A stretch of 64,000 nucleotides of DNA from an uncultured Rhizobiaceae group bacterium (GCA_947501445.1 CANMVS010000025.1:1-64000); one strand, 5' to 3'. Shown: positions 1 to 9,715, counted from the first letter of the stretch. Program-made: numbers and translations. The notes: generated by a model not told the origin, from the letters alone.

Positions 1-92
1 TGCCATCCCGATCTTACATGACAAGGCAGACGCCAATTCATAACTGGCGCCAGCCGCGCGGGACATAGGGTCTAGCAAGTCAGATCCAGTTC

Positions 93-788
93 CTATGTGC
101 GTGCGGCTTCGAACCGTGCCCAGGCATCTTCAAAGGCAGAAAAGTCAAATCCATCCGCCTTTGCCGCGTCCAGGACAATTTTTTCCGTATCGAGCAGTTT
201 GGCGATTGCGGCTTCAAGCTGTGGCAGAATATCTGCAGGAACCTTGACTGCACCATGTCGGTCCGCGTGGATCACATCACCTTCACAGACCTCAAGTCCA
301 AAAACATCTACCGGTGTTCCGATTTCCTTCACATGAACGAAGGCGTGGCTTGGTCCTATCGAGCCTGCCACGACCGGAAAATTCTGCGGCAAGTCGCCAA
401 GGTCACGCATGACGCCATTGGTCAATGCGCCCGAAAGGCCGAGGCCTTTGTGAACTGTGGTGTTGATTTCACCCCAAAAGGCACCGACGCTGTTTGGATA
501 ATCCATGTCCTCGATCACTGCCACTGACGGATCAGGGCCTTCTGACATATGTTTGTAGTAGGCCATACGTCGCTCCTTGATGACAGCGGCGGGCTCTTCG
601 GGCGGATTGATGGCTGCGATCCTGGCTGTGCGGGCGTAGCCGACAACAGGGGGATCGTCAGGTGCAGAACACAACATGGTGCCACGGGTAAAATCGCCAA
701 ATCCACGTTTGCCCTGGGCAACCTCGATTGCATTGCACACGGTTGGCGTATCGACGCTGCGTAGCAGTTTGAGTAAAGACGGGTTCAT
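93..788 (-). CDS. RraA/HMG-aldolase family protein
   Basis: This 231-residue protein belongs to the RraA-like superfamily, which includes 4-hydroxy-4-methyl-2-oxoglutarate and related class II pyruvate aldolases as well as RNase E regulator-like proteins. The family signature is visible: a glycine-rich stretch with the Arg-Asp pair (GALTNGVMRDL, residues about 120-130) and the later GDVIHADRHGAVKVP block that helps form the metal/pyruvate site. The start ATG overlaps the stop of the upstream hydrolase by ATGA, so it is translationally coupled and is the last gene of the long minus-strand catabolic unit. In this setting an aldol or retro-aldol step releasing a 2-oxo acid is more likely than RNase regulation; the substrate is unknown. 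Confidence 0.88.
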   Translation of the reverse strand: MNPSLLKLLRSVDTPTVCNAIEVAQGKRGFGDFTRGTMLCSAPDDPPVVGYARTARIAAINPPEEPAAVIKERRMAYYKHMSEGPDPSVAVIEDMDYPNSVGAFWGEINTTVHKGLGLSGALTNGVMRDLGDLPQNFPVVAGSIGPSHAFVHVKEIGTPVDVFGLEVCEGDVIHADRHGAVKVPADILPQLEAAIAKLLDTEKIVLDAAKADGFDFSAFEDAWARFEAART

Positions 789-1480
789 GGAGTCTCCAGC
801 CAGCGGGCGAGGGCCGCTGTTGTGTCAGTCGGGTTTTCAAGCGTAGGCATATGTCCGGCGTTTTCAATGATGGTCAAAGTGCTTTCACGCAGCAGGTCAT
901 GCATCAACTCGTGCCGTTCCACCGGACAAAGAAGATCGTCACGGCCGCAAAGCACAAGTGCACGGCGTGAGTATGCGCGTAGCGTTACTGTCTGGTCCGG
1001 CCGGTCTCGCAGCGACAGTGATTGGTTTTCAAACACGTCCGGGCCCAGTTTTGTGGCCATGTCCATGCACAGATCAAGAATGGTGTCACGGTTCGGACCA
1101 TCGGTCAGATAGTTGGGCTTCATCTCGTCACGCATGACGCGTCTAAGATTGCCCGCTTTGACGTCATCGATCTGGGGGGCACGGGTTGCCTGCTTTTCAG
1201 GCGCTTCTGCCAGATGGTTTGTATCGAGCAGTGCCAGTCTTTCAACGCGTTCGGGTGCCTGACGAACAATTTCCATGGCAACGATGCCACCATAGGACAG
1301 GCCGGCAAGTGCAAACAGCGGCGGCGCCTGAGACAATATTTCCGCTGCCATTGCCGCCATCGTGCGATGGGTGTTCGCAGGTACGGTCATGATCGGGTAG
1401 TGCGCCGACAACGCATCAATTTGCGGGCCAAACAGACGTGCGTCGCACATCATGCCGGGTAGGAGCAGTAACGGTATCAC
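785..1480 (-). CDS. alpha/beta hydrolase
   Basis: A 231-residue single-domain alpha/beta hydrolase. The nucleophile elbow is GLSYGG (Ser), the probable acid Asp lies in GRDDLLCP, and the catalytic His in ENAGHMP near the C-terminus, in the usual order. I place the start at the GTG (VIPLLLLPGMM) that overlaps the TGA of the MetE-like gene as GTGA, because the open frame upstream of it lies inside that gene. The downstream overlap with the RraA-like gene is ATGA. The context suggests hydrolysis of an ester, lactone or C-C bond in the same catabolic pathway; the sequence does not say which. Confidence 0.85.
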   Translation of the reverse strand: MIPLLLLPGMMCDARLFGPQIDALSAHYPIMTVPANTHRTMAAMAAEILSQAPPLFALAGLSYGGIVAMEIVRQAPERVERLALLDTNHLAEAPEKQATRAPQIDDVKAGNLRRVMRDEMKPNYLTDGPNRDTILDLCMDMATKLGPDVFENQSLSLRDRPDQTVTLRAYSRRALVLCGRDDLLCPVERHELMHDLLRESTLTIIENAGHMPTLENPTDTTAALARWLETP

Positions 1481-2604
1481 CTGCGCACTCCGGCAAGATT
1501 GGCACCCTGCGCCAGGGCGGCAAGTTTCGCGTAGGCAATGTCCGGATCGACGGCACCATATCCGGCGAATGTGCCAAATCCACAATCGCTGCCAGCAATC
1601 ACGCGGTCTTCGCCAACGATATCTGTAAACCGACGGACACGCTCAGCGACGAGTTCCGGATGCTCGACAAAATTGGTCGTCGTGTCCACAACGCCGGGGA
1701 CAAGGATCTTGTCATCGGGAATTTCGGCTTTGCGATCGCGAAACACTGCCCACTCGTGGGCGTGGCGCGGATTGGACGTCTCGAACAGCACATAGCGCGA
1801 TTTGCTGGACATCAGAGTTGAAAACACTTTGTCCATCGGGATGTCGCAGCAGTGCGGCCCCTCGTAGTTGCCCCAGCATATGTGCACACGCACCTTGTCC
1901 TGTGGGACGTTTTGCAGCGCATGGTTAAGCGCCTCAACATGGCTTTGGGCGATTTTCACGAATTCATCGTCAGTTAGATCTGCGAAAAGCATATGCCGTG
2001 ACAGAGCCAGATCGGGGCAGTCGAGCTGCAGGTCGAGCCCGGCTGCAACGATGGTTTCATATTCGTCTTTCATCGCGTCGGCCAGTGCTGCCAGATAGGC
2101 ATCACGGGTCGGGTAGAAATCATTTTGCAAAAAGAGGGAAATCACCCCAGGCGAGGCTGCATTCATGAATCCCCGCTCAACTCCATTTTGTGCCATAGCG
2201 GCCTTGAGGTTGTTGATATCCTTGCGCAGTTCTTCGTGACCTTTTGAGCGCACTTCACCCGTGCACATGGGGCGGGCATATTGCGGTGTGCCACCATCGT
2301 CAGCCAGCCGTTGCAAAAACCCCGGAAACATCTTCAGGTCGGCCGGTGCATTACGCGGGCTGTCACCTGAAAATCCGGTGTATCGATCCTTTACATAGGT
2401 CGCGTAGGAGATTTTCGATGTCTCCCCGTCACTGACGATATTGATGCCTGCTTCAACCTGTTTTTTTACTGTATGCGAAACGGCGTTGGTCATGCAGGCG
2501 TCGAATGCTGACGGGTCATAGGTTTCTTCACGTTCGCGCGCGAAGATAAAATCAACAACGTCCTGTGTACGCGGCAACGAGCCGACATGGGTGGTCAAAA
2601 CCAT
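1477..2604 (-). CDS. MetE-like (cobalamin-independent methionine synthase catalytic domain) zinc methyltransferase
   Basis: A 375-residue protein corresponding only to the C-terminal catalytic barrel of MetE; the N-terminal half of true methionine synthase is absent. The zinc-site residues can be followed in order: His-x-Cys in VHICWGN, Glu in LFETSNPR, and Cys in GSDCGFGTFAG. It starts HVGSLPR after the initiator region, the typical opening of this family, with a strong GGGAGGAA ribosome site 5 bases before ATG. Family members of this size either make methionine from simple methyl donors or act on alkyl-thiol substrates in catabolism (epoxyalkane:CoM transferase is a distant relative). Its position in a catabolic unit favours transfer of a methyl or alkyl group between a pathway intermediate and a thiol. 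Confidence 0.88.
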   Translation of the reverse strand: MVLTTHVGSLPRTQDVVDFIFAREREETYDPSAFDACMTNAVSHTVKKQVEAGINIVSDGETSKISYATYVKDRYTGFSGDSPRNAPADLKMFPGFLQRLADDGGTPQYARPMCTGEVRSKGHEELRKDINNLKAAMAQNGVERGFMNAASPGVISLFLQNDFYPTRDAYLAALADAMKDEYETIVAAGLDLQLDCPDLALSRHMLFADLTDDEFVKIAQSHVEALNHALQNVPQDKVRVHICWGNYEGPHCCDIPMDKVFSTLMSSKSRYVLFETSNPRHAHEWAVFRDRKAEIPDDKILVPGVVDTTTNFVEHPELVAERVRRFTDIVGEDRVIAGSDCGFGTFAGYGAVDPDIAYAKLAALAQGANLAGVRR

Positions 2605-2665
2605 GCGTTCCTCCCTTGTTCAAATGTGCACCATGTGCCGATGGTGTGTCTGTTCGTCTATCAGT

Positions 2666-3631
2666 TCACTCAGTCCAGGTTGCCCCGGCCGGGTCATCCG
2701 TTTCTGTTACGCGGTAGAGAGCAGCTTCGCCGGTCATCGATGGGGTGATGGCGTGGCGTTCACCGGGTTTGATCAGGCAGGTGTCTCCCGGGTTAAGCGT
2801 GCACTCTCCGTTCTCCCAGCGCAGCTTCCAGTGACCACGCACCGGCATCAGAACTTCATGTTTGCCCGTCTCGTACATCTCATCATCCAGTGAGCCACGG
2901 GTCAGGAAGTCGATTTCAAAACCGGGTCTGTCCTTTATCAGCGCGTCCTCACCGATGACTTTGGCGGGCCTGTCTGCTGCCAGTGCCATCAGGTCCCAGT
3001 AGCGCGCGACATAGTCGCGGATAACACCGTCAACGTGGACTTCGGGGTAGTTCTTCAATTGCTCATCCGTCAGTACAGGCATCGCTTTGACCCCATCAGG
3101 CAGGCTTGCGCCCTTTTTGGTGTCATAGAGCCGCCCGGTTTCAGCCAATACAAGACCGTGTTCGCTTGCATCTTCGATTACCTGTGGTGCCCAGGTGACG
3201 CCCCCGCCTGCGTCATCGCCACCCAGCACCGCCATGATCATTCCATAGTCTGTTCCGACGTTTTCGAAACCACGGAATATGCCGGTTGGAATATTGAAGA
3301 TGTCGCCTTCTTCGGCAATGAAAGAACCGGCTGTGCCCCAACGGCCCCAGAAGAACCGCCAACGCCCTTTCAGCACAAAAAATACCTCCGCCGTTGTGTG
3401 GCTGTGCAGCGAGTTGCGGCAATGGGGCGGTTGTCCCGCCGCGCCTATGTTGAACCCGATCGTGTCGGTGATGTGCACGTGCTGATCCGGGCTTTCGGAA
3501 ACACCACCGCCAATGATTGTAAAATTTTCCTTTTGATCACTGCCCGGCGTATGGGCGTCTATAAACGCTGTCTTGCACGGTTTCAGATCGCCATATCGGA
3601 CAATGCGGGATTCCATTTCCTGCGGTGTCAT
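2666..3631 (-). CDS. bicupin domain protein
   Basis: A 321-residue protein with two cupin domains. The N-terminal domain (about residues 60-150) has a metal-binding pattern His-x-His-x4-Glu in LHSHTTAEVFFVLKG followed by the second cupin motif GDIFNIPTG. The C-terminal domain (about 230-310) has EVLMPVRGHWKL and GDTCLIKPGERHAITP. Bicupins include gentisate-type dioxygenases and isomerases, but this one does not match a subfamily I can name. GAAGG precedes the ATG. It lies 62 bases upstream of the MetE-like gene on the same strand and 65 bases downstream of a SnoaL-like gene. An oxygenase or isomerase step is inferred. Confidence 0.8.
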   Translation of the reverse strand: MTPQEMESRIVRYGDLKPCKTAFIDAHTPGSDQKENFTIIGGGVSESPDQHVHITDTIGFNIGAAGQPPHCRNSLHSHTTAEVFFVLKGRWRFFWGRWGTAGSFIAEEGDIFNIPTGIFRGFENVGTDYGMIMAVLGGDDAGGGVTWAPQVIEDASEHGLVLAETGRLYDTKKGASLPDGVKAMPVLTDEQLKNYPEVHVDGVIRDYVARYWDLMALAADRPAKVIGEDALIKDRPGFEIDFLTRGSLDDEMYETGKHEVLMPVRGHWKLRWENGECTLNPGDTCLIKPGERHAITPSMTGEAALYRVTETDDPAGATWTE

Positions 3632-3695
3632 TTGCCTTCTTTCTACATGGGGTCAGGAGACCCGTTCAGGTGGTTGTGAATAATGAATTTTGTGG

Positions 3696-4664
3696 TCAAC
3701 CGGTCTGCATGAGAATCTGTTTCCAGATTGCCACTTCGTCATAGAGTGTGTGTTCACGTCGCAGGCCCCACGGGCCGAACTCGGCATGGCTCATGCCCAT
3801 CACGTAAACATCTGCGCCCGTTGGACGTCCGAACGCACCCCAACCGTCGTGTTTGCCTTGAAGCGTCCAGCGCAGGGCTGCCCGTGGTGGCATCATCGGG
3901 TCTTCGCGGCCAATCTGGTGATCGATGCTGAATTGCGCCGAGGGGAAAGACGACCGCAATCCAATCCAGAAACGGTCTACTTCAGCCCAGCTTCGCGCGC
4001 TGATGAGACCGGGATACTCGCCATGGACCGCGCGATCATATTTTTGTCTGATCACCGCGAGATCGGCATTCATTATCCTTGTCAGATAATCTGCGTATTG
4101 TGCGCCCCATGCATTGTCATTGCCGTGGCCGACGTAAGGTCCCTCGACATAGGTCGCAGGCGTCAGCGGTGGCTGGCAATTTGCCAGCCCACCCTCATCA
4201 TCGATATTTCTGTGCGCGGCTTCGCGTGCACTCAGTCCGAGCTGTTTTGCGATACCACCGTAATCGCGCACAAGCCATTCATCAGTGATCGTGTTGTTGA
4301 TGGCGTAACAATCGGCAATGGCGCGGAAGTGAAGTCTTTTGCCGGTCGCCGGGCCAAACATGCTTTCACCAAGATGGGTGCCAGTGCAGTAAAGGCGATG
4401 GGAACTCAGCATCCCTTCATCTTCGTTGCCTGACCAGATCACGTCTTCGCCCAAAAGCTCGCGATCAGGAAATTCAACCAGCGTGGCCATGGTTTTGGCA
4501 ATCACACCGGCATTGCCGCGGTAAGCGCCCATCGGCATGCGCAGATAGATATCCTTACCGTAATATTCGTGAAGCGTGGCAATGCCACGATCTTCCCAGA
4601 TCTCCCTGGTTATGCCCAGGATGTAGTCCGGGAAATCCTTGAACTTCGGGTCAAATCCCTTCAT
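3696..4664 (-). CDS. SnoaL/NTF2-like protein, two-domain (copy 1)
   Basis: About 322 residues, read as two SnoaL/NTF2-like alpha+beta barrels in tandem. The first half ends in the block NTITDEWLVRDYGGIAKQLG, which matches the C-terminal strand-helix block of the other SnoaL-like proteins here (ENW-x3-D-x8-QLG). The second half has a related but more diverged barrel ending EVAIWKQILMQTG. I chose the ATG that overlaps the LacI stop (GGATGA); an ATG three codons upstream is equally open. SnoaL-like folds include polyketide cyclases, steroid isomerases, hydratases and non-enzymatic binding proteins, so the activity cannot be named. It is the most diverged of the five SnoaL-like proteins in the island. 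Confidence 0.75.
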   Translation of the reverse strand: MKGFDPKFKDFPDYILGITREIWEDRGIATLHEYYGKDIYLRMPMGAYRGNAGVIAKTMATLVEFPDRELLGEDVIWSGNEDEGMLSSHRLYCTGTHLGESMFGPATGKRLHFRAIADCYAINNTITDEWLVRDYGGIAKQLGLSAREAAHRNIDDEGGLANCQPPLTPATYVEGPYVGHGNDNAWGAQYADYLTRIMNADLAVIRQKYDRAVHGEYPGLISARSWAEVDRFWIGLRSSFPSAQFSIDHQIGREDPMMPPRAALRWTLQGKHDGWGAFGRPTGADVYVMGMSHAEFGPWGLRREHTLYDEVAIWKQILMQTG

Positions 4665-5689
4665 CCGATCCATCCTTTCGGCAGACGTGCGGAGCCACGC
4701 ACGATGAGCGGTCCGTCAATGGCGACGCGCCGCGTTATGGCTTCCTGCGGATTTTCAATGTGTTCGCGCAAAGCTTTGACAGTTTCGTCGACCATCAGAT
4801 TGGCGCGCTGGCGAATGGTTGTCAGGTTATAGGCGAGCCAGGCGGCCGGAGGTACATCGTCATAGCCGACCACCGAGACATCGTCTGGAATTTTCAATCC
4901 CAGTTCAAAACGGATCACGTCCATGACGGCAATGGCCATATGATCATTGGCGACAAAGACAGCGTCGGGTCTTTGATCGTCCGGCACATCAAACATTTTT
5001 CGTGCAGCAATGCGTGTCTGTTCCGTTTGAAAGTCGCCAACCTGTCTTGCCGCAAGCGCGCAATCGGCTTCTTTTAATGCACTGATGAAACCAGCCTCAC
5101 GGTCGCGTTGGGTGGAAGCACCTTCCCATCCGGCGATGTAGCCGATCTTTTGATGTCTGCCGGCCAGCAAAAACTCCGCAACCTTACGCCCGCCTGCATA
5201 ATTGTCAGACGTGACCGAGGTGATGTCGTCAATGTCCTGGGACCGGTTGAACAGAACAACAGGAACACCAGCCGCATCACAGCGCGAGGCAATTTCCGAA
5301 GACATGGCAACGGAGGCAATCACGATGCCGTCGACCTGATAGTCGAGAATCTCGTCCATGACAGAATCGATATTCTCAATGGTCTCGGCAGCCATGAAGA
5401 CCAGGACGTGATAGCCGTGTTTTTGCAGTGCCTTGGACAGTTTTTCGATCGCAACAGGATAAAACTGATTTTCCAGATAGGCGACGACCAGGCCGATAAT
5501 CCGGCTTTTGCCTGATACCATGGCCCGTGCCAGGACATTGGGGCGGTAACCCAGTTCGCTCGCTGCTGCGCGCACCTTGTCGGCTGTTTTTTTGCTGACC
5601 GAAGCACCCGGCGTAAATACCCGGCTTACAGCGGATTGACTGACACCAGCACGTTCGGCAACCAATAAAGACGTGACTTTGTCTGCCAT
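4661..5689 (-). CDS. LacI-family transcriptional regulator
   Basis: A 342-residue LacI/GalR-type repressor. The N-terminal helix-turn-helix reads LLVAERAGVSQSAVSRVF, followed by the hinge region ending YRPNVLARAMVSGKSRIIG, then a periplasmic-binding-protein-like effector domain (GLVVAYLENQFYPV to the end). Start is ATG (MADKVTSLL), preferred over a TTG five codons upstream. It is embedded in the catabolic unit between two SnoaL-like genes, and its stop overlaps the next start, so it is cotranscribed with what it probably controls. The two LacI-type palindromes at 14092-14107 and 14147-14162 are its likely operators. The effector is probably the ABC importer's ligand or a pathway intermediate. 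Confidence 0.93.
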   Translation of the reverse strand: MADKVTSLLVAERAGVSQSAVSRVFTPGASVSKKTADKVRAAASELGYRPNVLARAMVSGKSRIIGLVVAYLENQFYPVAIEKLSKALQKHGYHVLVFMAAETIENIDSVMDEILDYQVDGIVIASVAMSSEIASRCDAAGVPVVLFNRSQDIDDITSVTSDNYAGGRKVAEFLLAGRHQKIGYIAGWEGASTQRDREAGFISALKEADCALAARQVGDFQTEQTRIAARKMFDVPDDQRPDAVFVANDHMAIAVMDVIRFELGLKIPDDVSVVGYDDVPPAAWLAYNLTTIRQRANLMVDETVKALREHIENPQEAITRRVAIDGPLIVRGSARLPKGWIG

Positions 5690-5786
5690 CAGTCTGCCGC
5701 CCAACCTGCATCAAGCAACAACGATATGCCGATCACCGGTGTGCATTTGTCATTCAACCGAAGGAACGGTGTTCGTCGTCTTTTGT

Positions 5787-6842
5787 TCATGCGTGTATTC
5801 CCTTCAGCAATTCTGCCCGATCCAGATTGCGTGCCTTGTTGAACTCGCGCAGCCGCGCAAAAACATCGACACCCAATTGACGGTAAATGTCCAGCAGGTC
5901 GATAAGCACCCAATTTTCCCTGATAAGTCCCTCTTCAATACGCCAGAAATCAAGGCTGCGGATCGAAACAGCCTGACCATTCGGCGCAATACCAAGCCAG
6001 CCATCCCCGGTAAGGGTCTGTCGCATGGTGGGCCAGCCCGTCACCGCTGCATAGTTGCCGTCTCCAAAAAAATGCGCCGATATGCCCTCATTAGACTTAC
6101 CGCGGTCAGGCATTGCCCGCAGAAACGGAATCTGGTGCCAGTTCCGAAACCCTGCAATGCCACGCCCGGTCCCGATGCCTGCAGGCCCATACCAGTTCAT
6201 GCGCGGATGCCAGAAACGCTCCATCTCCATAACCTCGGGACCACCCTCGGCGGGATGTCTTTGCAGGTGTTCAATCATGTCAACGATGTGCTGACACGTG
6301 TCGGCGCTTGTGCGCGCCGGATGGGGAGATGTTTTCAACCCGTCCTGTGTCGCAGGTCCTGGAACATGCCATTCACGACCAAGGCTCGGCGACATTGGCC
6401 AGGCATTTGCCTGCATCATGAGCTCCGGAATGTCCCACAGCGCCTGCAATTCCACCATCTTGTCAGCTTCAAAGCGATAGAATTCGTGGAACCGCATATG
6501 CACCAGATGTCCGGTAGGGGCGATGTCGAGAAAGGGCGCTATGAATGTGCCAGTGTAGGTTCCACAACATCCAACCCAGTCATTGCCCTGATCATCTTTC
6601 CCGGCGATGACGATATGGTCCCGCCTTTCCATATCAGGCAACGCATCAAAAAGCGGCGCAAGGGCGGCTTCATAGTGCTGATCTGCGCCGTTGGTGTCGC
6701 CAAACGGGTGGCTGAGGCGGAAAAGCGTATCGGGTGTCGATAAGCGCTTTAGTTCCTTGCGTACCCGGGCCTCACTGAAGTCGTACATCGCCTGTCGAAG
6801 TGGTACAATCAGGGACTTCAGGTATGAGAAGCGGTCGATCAT
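5787..6842 (-). CDS. SnoaL/NTF2-like protein, two-domain (copy 2)
   Basis: A 351-residue protein with two SnoaL-like domains. The first (about 10-150) contains [13 protein letters not shown] and [18 protein letters not shown]; the second (about 205-345) contains [22 protein letters not shown] and the closing [14 protein letters not shown] block with [13 protein letters not shown]. These landmarks recur at the same places in copies 4 and 5. A short linker includes PGPATQDGL, also shared. The start overlaps the dehydrogenase stop by ATGA. The paired barrels could form an internal pseudo-dimer, since many SnoaL enzymes are homodimers. Cyclase, hydratase, dehydratase or isomerase activity on a pathway intermediate is possible; none is demonstrated by sequence. 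Confidence 0.82.
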   Translation of the reverse strand: MIDRFSYLKSLIVPLRQAMYDFSEARVRKELKRLSTPDTLFRLSHPFGDTNGADQHYEAALAPLFDALPDMERRDHIVIAGKDDQGNDWVGCCGTYTGTFIAPFLDIAPTGHLVHMRFHEFYRFEADKMVELQALWDIPELMMQANAWPMSPSLGREWHVPGPATQDGLKTSPHPARTSADTCQHIVDMIEHLQRHPAEGGPEVMEMERFWHPRMNWYGPAGIGTGRGIAGFRNWHQIPFLRAMPDRGKSNEGISAHFFGDGNYAAVTGWPTMRQTLTGDGWLGIAPNGQAVSIRSLDFWRIEEGLIRENWVLIDLLDIYRQLGVDVFARLREFNKARNLDRAELLKGIHA

Positions 6843-8167
6843 TCAGCAGCATCCCTGTGAGGGGCTGCACCGCCATATGGCACATTGATGCCGCCGTACC
6901 GCCGGACGCGGACATTACACTGCTCGGCATGGCCGACAAAACCTTCGAGCATGCACAGGCGTGATCCATATTCGCCGATCATGGTCGCTGCTGCGTCGGT
7001 TGTTACCTTCTGGTAGCTATGAGTCTTGAGAAATTTGCCGACCCACAGTCCACCGGTATAGCGGCCGGCCTTTTTTGTCGGCAGTGTATGATTGGTACCA
7101 ATAACCTTGTCGCCATTGGCTACATTGGTGCGTGCGCCCAGAAAAAGGGCACCGTAGCTGGTCATATGTTCCAAAAACCAGTCATCCCGGTCGGTCATCA
7201 CCTGTACATGTTCGCTGGCAATCTCATTGGCAACACTGAGCATCTCGTCATAGGTGTCGCACAGAATTACCTCACCATAATCCGCCCAACTGACACGCGC
7301 AGTTTCGGCTGTGGGCAGAATATTCAGCAGGCGGTCGATTTCGCTGAGTGTTCCTTCGGCCAGGTGACGCGAATTGGTCACCAGCACGGCCGGTGAATCA
7401 TATCCATGTTCCGCCTGACCCAGCAGATCAGTGGCGCAAAGCTCTGAATCCACGGTTGTGTCAGCGATCACCATTGTTTCTGTCGGACCGGCAAACAGAT
7501 CAATGCCGACCCGTCCGAAAAGTTGACGCTTGGCTTCTGCCACATAGGCATTGCCAGGACCAACCAGCATGTGAACCGGTTTGACGGTTTCAGTGCCGAT
7601 GGCCATTGCGCCGATTGCCTGAATGCCTCCCAGAATATAAATTTCGTGCGCTCCACCCAGATGCATGGCAGCAATGACCGCAGGGTTGGGTTTGCCCTTG
7701 AAGGGCGGCGTTGCCGCCACAATACGCGGCACACCGGCAACGGTGGCGGTGGCGACCGACATATGAGCGGAGGCCACCATCGGAAATTTGCCACCGGGCA
7801 CATAGCAGCCAACAGACTGAACCGGGATATTCTTGTGCCCGAGGATAACACCCGGAATTGGTTCCACCTCAATATCCAGCATGGAATCGCGTTGGGCCTG
7901 GGCGAAATTGCGCACCTGTTGCTGGGCAAATTTTATATCGGCCATTTCGCGGTCACTGACATTGGACATCAATGCGTCGATGTCTGACTGAGACAGTTTG
8001 AAAGATTGCGGTGAATAATTGTCGAATTTTTCGCTTAAATTGCGCACGGCCACATCGCCATGCAATTCGATTTCCTTCAAAATGCCTTCAACCGAGGAGC
8101 GGATTTTGGCATCATCCTCGGCCCGAACAGCCTCAGCTTTACCACGTTTCAGATACTCAATACCCAT
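6839..8167 (-). CDS. histidinol-dehydrogenase-family NAD-dependent dehydrogenase, HpsN-like
   Basis: A 442-residue HisD-superfamily enzyme. Zn and catalytic landmarks are present: [13 protein letters not shown] (Gln and His zinc ligands) and [11 protein letters not shown] (the Glu-His catalytic pair). The opening [10 protein letters not shown] and the block [20 protein letters not shown] resemble, from memory, sulfopropanediol 3-dehydrogenase (HpsN) rather than the histidine-pathway enzyme. Start is the ATG with GAGGA six bases upstream; the longer open frame runs into the preceding gene. There is no histidine operon around it. A two-step alcohol-to-acid oxidation of a small polar alcohol is the natural role. 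Whether the substrate is a sulfonate is undecided: no sulfolactate-processing gene is visible. Confidence 0.88.
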   Translation of the reverse strand: MGIEYLKRGKAEAVRAEDDAKIRSSVEGILKEIELHGDVAVRNLSEKFDNYSPQSFKLSQSDIDALMSNVSDREMADIKFAQQQVRNFAQAQRDSMLDIEVEPIPGVILGHKNIPVQSVGCYVPGGKFPMVASAHMSVATATVAGVPRIVAATPPFKGKPNPAVIAAMHLGGAHEIYILGGIQAIGAMAIGTETVKPVHMLVGPGNAYVAEAKRQLFGRVGIDLFAGPTETMVIADTTVDSELCATDLLGQAEHGYDSPAVLVTNSRHLAEGTLSEIDRLLNILPTAETARVSWADYGEVILCDTYDEMLSVANEIASEHVQVMTDRDDWFLEHMTSYGALFLGARTNVANGDKVIGTNHTLPTKKAGRYTGGLWVGKFLKTHSYQKVTTDAAATMIGEYGSRLCMLEGFVGHAEQCNVRVRRYGGINVPYGGAAPHRDAAE

Positions 8168-8171
8168 TTCT

Positions 8172-8708
8172 TCATCCTCGATTTGCAGGGTGGGGAGGTT
8201 GCTTCTCACCGCGATCAAAGGCTTCCCAGCCTTCGCCGTTGAAAACATCTACACCCAGTTGCGCAGCAACATGGGCAAAGTCCACGGTCACCCAGTTATC
8301 AACGATCTTGCCATCAACCACTTTCCAGAAATCCATGTAGCGGATTTCGACGCGTTTTCCGGTGGCGGCAATGCCCATGAAACTGCCTGAATGGGTGGCT
8401 TCCTGTCTGCCGAAGGCGGCGGCCCATTCGCCCATGTAGAGACGTGCTTCATCAATACAGACCTTGTCAGAAAAAGCCGCCTGAAACGGGCGCTGCCAAT
8501 TGTCCTGAAATTCCTGCAATCCGTTTTTTGTGCCGCAACCTTGATTGCCCATCCAACGGAAGTTATCGGCAAAGAACGTACCGATATCGTCGATGCGGTG
8601 ATCGTTCAGCCCATCAACCATACCCTCTATCACCGCGCGTGTGGCTGCGGTTTTTGACATATCCGTATCGCGGCTCAGCATTGCCTGCTCTGGTCTTGAT
8701 CCCTTCAT
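8172..8708 (-). CDS. SnoaL-like protein, single domain (copy 3)
   Basis: A 178-residue protein with one SnoaL/NTF2-like domain, equivalent to the C-terminal half of the longer copies. It has [18 protein letters not shown] early, [20 protein letters not shown] in the middle, and the closing [14 protein letters not shown] block followed by [13 protein letters not shown]. The ATG overlaps the upstream SnoaL stop by ATGA, and the HpsN-like gene starts 4 bases after its stop. Single-domain relatives in databases are often called ester cyclase or SnoaL-like polyketide cyclase. Sitting immediately before the dehydrogenase suggests the two act on consecutive intermediates, which is inference. Confidence 0.85.
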   Translation of the reverse strand: MKGSRPEQAMLSRDTDMSKTAATRAVIEGMVDGLNDHRIDDIGTFFADNFRWMGNQGCGTKNGLQEFQDNWQRPFQAAFSDKVCIDEARLYMGEWAAAFGRQEATHSGSFMGIAATGKRVEIRYMDFWKVVDGKIVDNWVTVDFAHVAAQLGVDVFNGEGWEAFDRGEKQPPHPANRG

Positions 8709-9700
8709 GCCGCTTCCTCCAGATCGGCCAGAACATCAAATCCCATTTGCAAAAGAACATGTGGGATATCGACAAATACCCAGTTTTCCACGAGCAGGTC
8801 GCCCTCTCGACGCCACCAATCACACACACGCATGAAAAGCCGTTCGCCATGGGACGGTTGACCAAGAAAAGTCTTTGCCTGAACCGCATTGAGCGATGGC
8901 CATCCACCTGAGCAGATGTAGTCACCATCACCAAAACGGGTGAAGTGCTGCGTCTGGCTGCCGGGAACGGCCCCGCCGATCCATGCGCTGAACGTGTTTT
9001 CGAAAGGCACCTGAAAACCGGAAAAATTCTCCAACCCGACAAAACTGCCAAAGGCCGCCGGTCCGTACCAGTGCATGTTTTCGTGCCAATAGGGACGCCA
9101 GGCCTGGTTTTCTGTTGCAAGTCCGCGCAGCATGCTGGTGACCATCTCAAGCGACGAGGCACTGCGCTCCGCGGCATTGTGGTGCCAGATTAATCCGTCC
9201 TGAGACGCGGGACCGGGCAAATATCCCGTGTAGCCACGGTCACGGCCCGGACTATCGGTGATTGGCCATTGACCGGCAGCGATCATCAGCTCGGGAATGT
9301 CGAGAAAAATGTAGGATTCAACGACACGTCCCGCAACCATGCGATGAAATTCACCAAAACGCAGATACGCCATGGCGTTCGTCGGTTTGATCCCAAGCCA
9401 GGGATGTTTGAAATGACCGCAATAATAGCCGGTGCACGTCACCCATTCACTATCTTCATAGTCGCCACCAAATGCTATGTAGTCGCGTCGATGGAGGTTT
9501 TCAAAAGATTCAAGCAGTGGCTGGAGAAAAAGCTCTTTGTACTGTGCCGTGCCGACCATTGCGTTAAATGGGTGCACAATGTTGATCTTGGCATTGCTGT
9601 CGAAGAAACGCTCCACAGCAGCGCCGAACCCATCAGGTTGAGGATGGTGATAGGCTTCACAATAGGCCTTCAATGCGACTTTGTTGGGTAATATTGTCAT
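8705..9700 (-). CDS. SnoaL/NTF2-like protein, two-domain (copy 4)
   Basis: A 331-residue protein with tandem SnoaL-like domains. Domain 1 contains EWVTCTGYYCGHFKHPWLGI and KPTNAMAYLRFGEFHRM; domain 2 contains MHWYGPAAFGSFVGLENF, CSGGWPSLNAVQAKTF and the closing DWWRREGDLLVENW block with VDIPHVLLQMGFD. The linker has LPGPASQDGLIWH, matching copies 2 and 5. It starts 16 bases from the stop of the ABC permease gene, so it is the first enzyme gene after the transporter genes. Copies 2, 4 and 5 are clearly closest to one another. Confidence 0.83.
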   Translation of the reverse strand: MTILPNKVALKAYCEAYHHPQPDGFGAAVERFFDSNAKINIVHPFNAMVGTAQYKELFLQPLLESFENLHRRDYIAFGGDYEDSEWVTCTGYYCGHFKHPWLGIKPTNAMAYLRFGEFHRMVAGRVVESYIFLDIPELMIAAGQWPITDSPGRDRGYTGYLPGPASQDGLIWHHNAAERSASSLEMVTSMLRGLATENQAWRPYWHENMHWYGPAAFGSFVGLENFSGFQVPFENTFSAWIGGAVPGSQTQHFTRFGDGDYICSGGWPSLNAVQAKTFLGQPSHGERLFMRVCDWWRREGDLLVENWVFVDIPHVLLQMGFDVLADLEEAA

Positions 9701-9715
9701 CCTGTTTTCCCGCCA

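Noticed and set aside
5673-6743. 356-codon plus-strand open frame
   Set aside because: It is antisense to SnoaL-like copy 2, which has clear domain motifs and an ATGA overlap with its neighbour. The plus-strand frame has no ribosome site and no recognisable motif.
6839-8167. Biosynthetic histidinol dehydrogenase (hisD)
   Set aside because: No his genes nearby, sequence features closer to HpsN, and operon context is catabolic.
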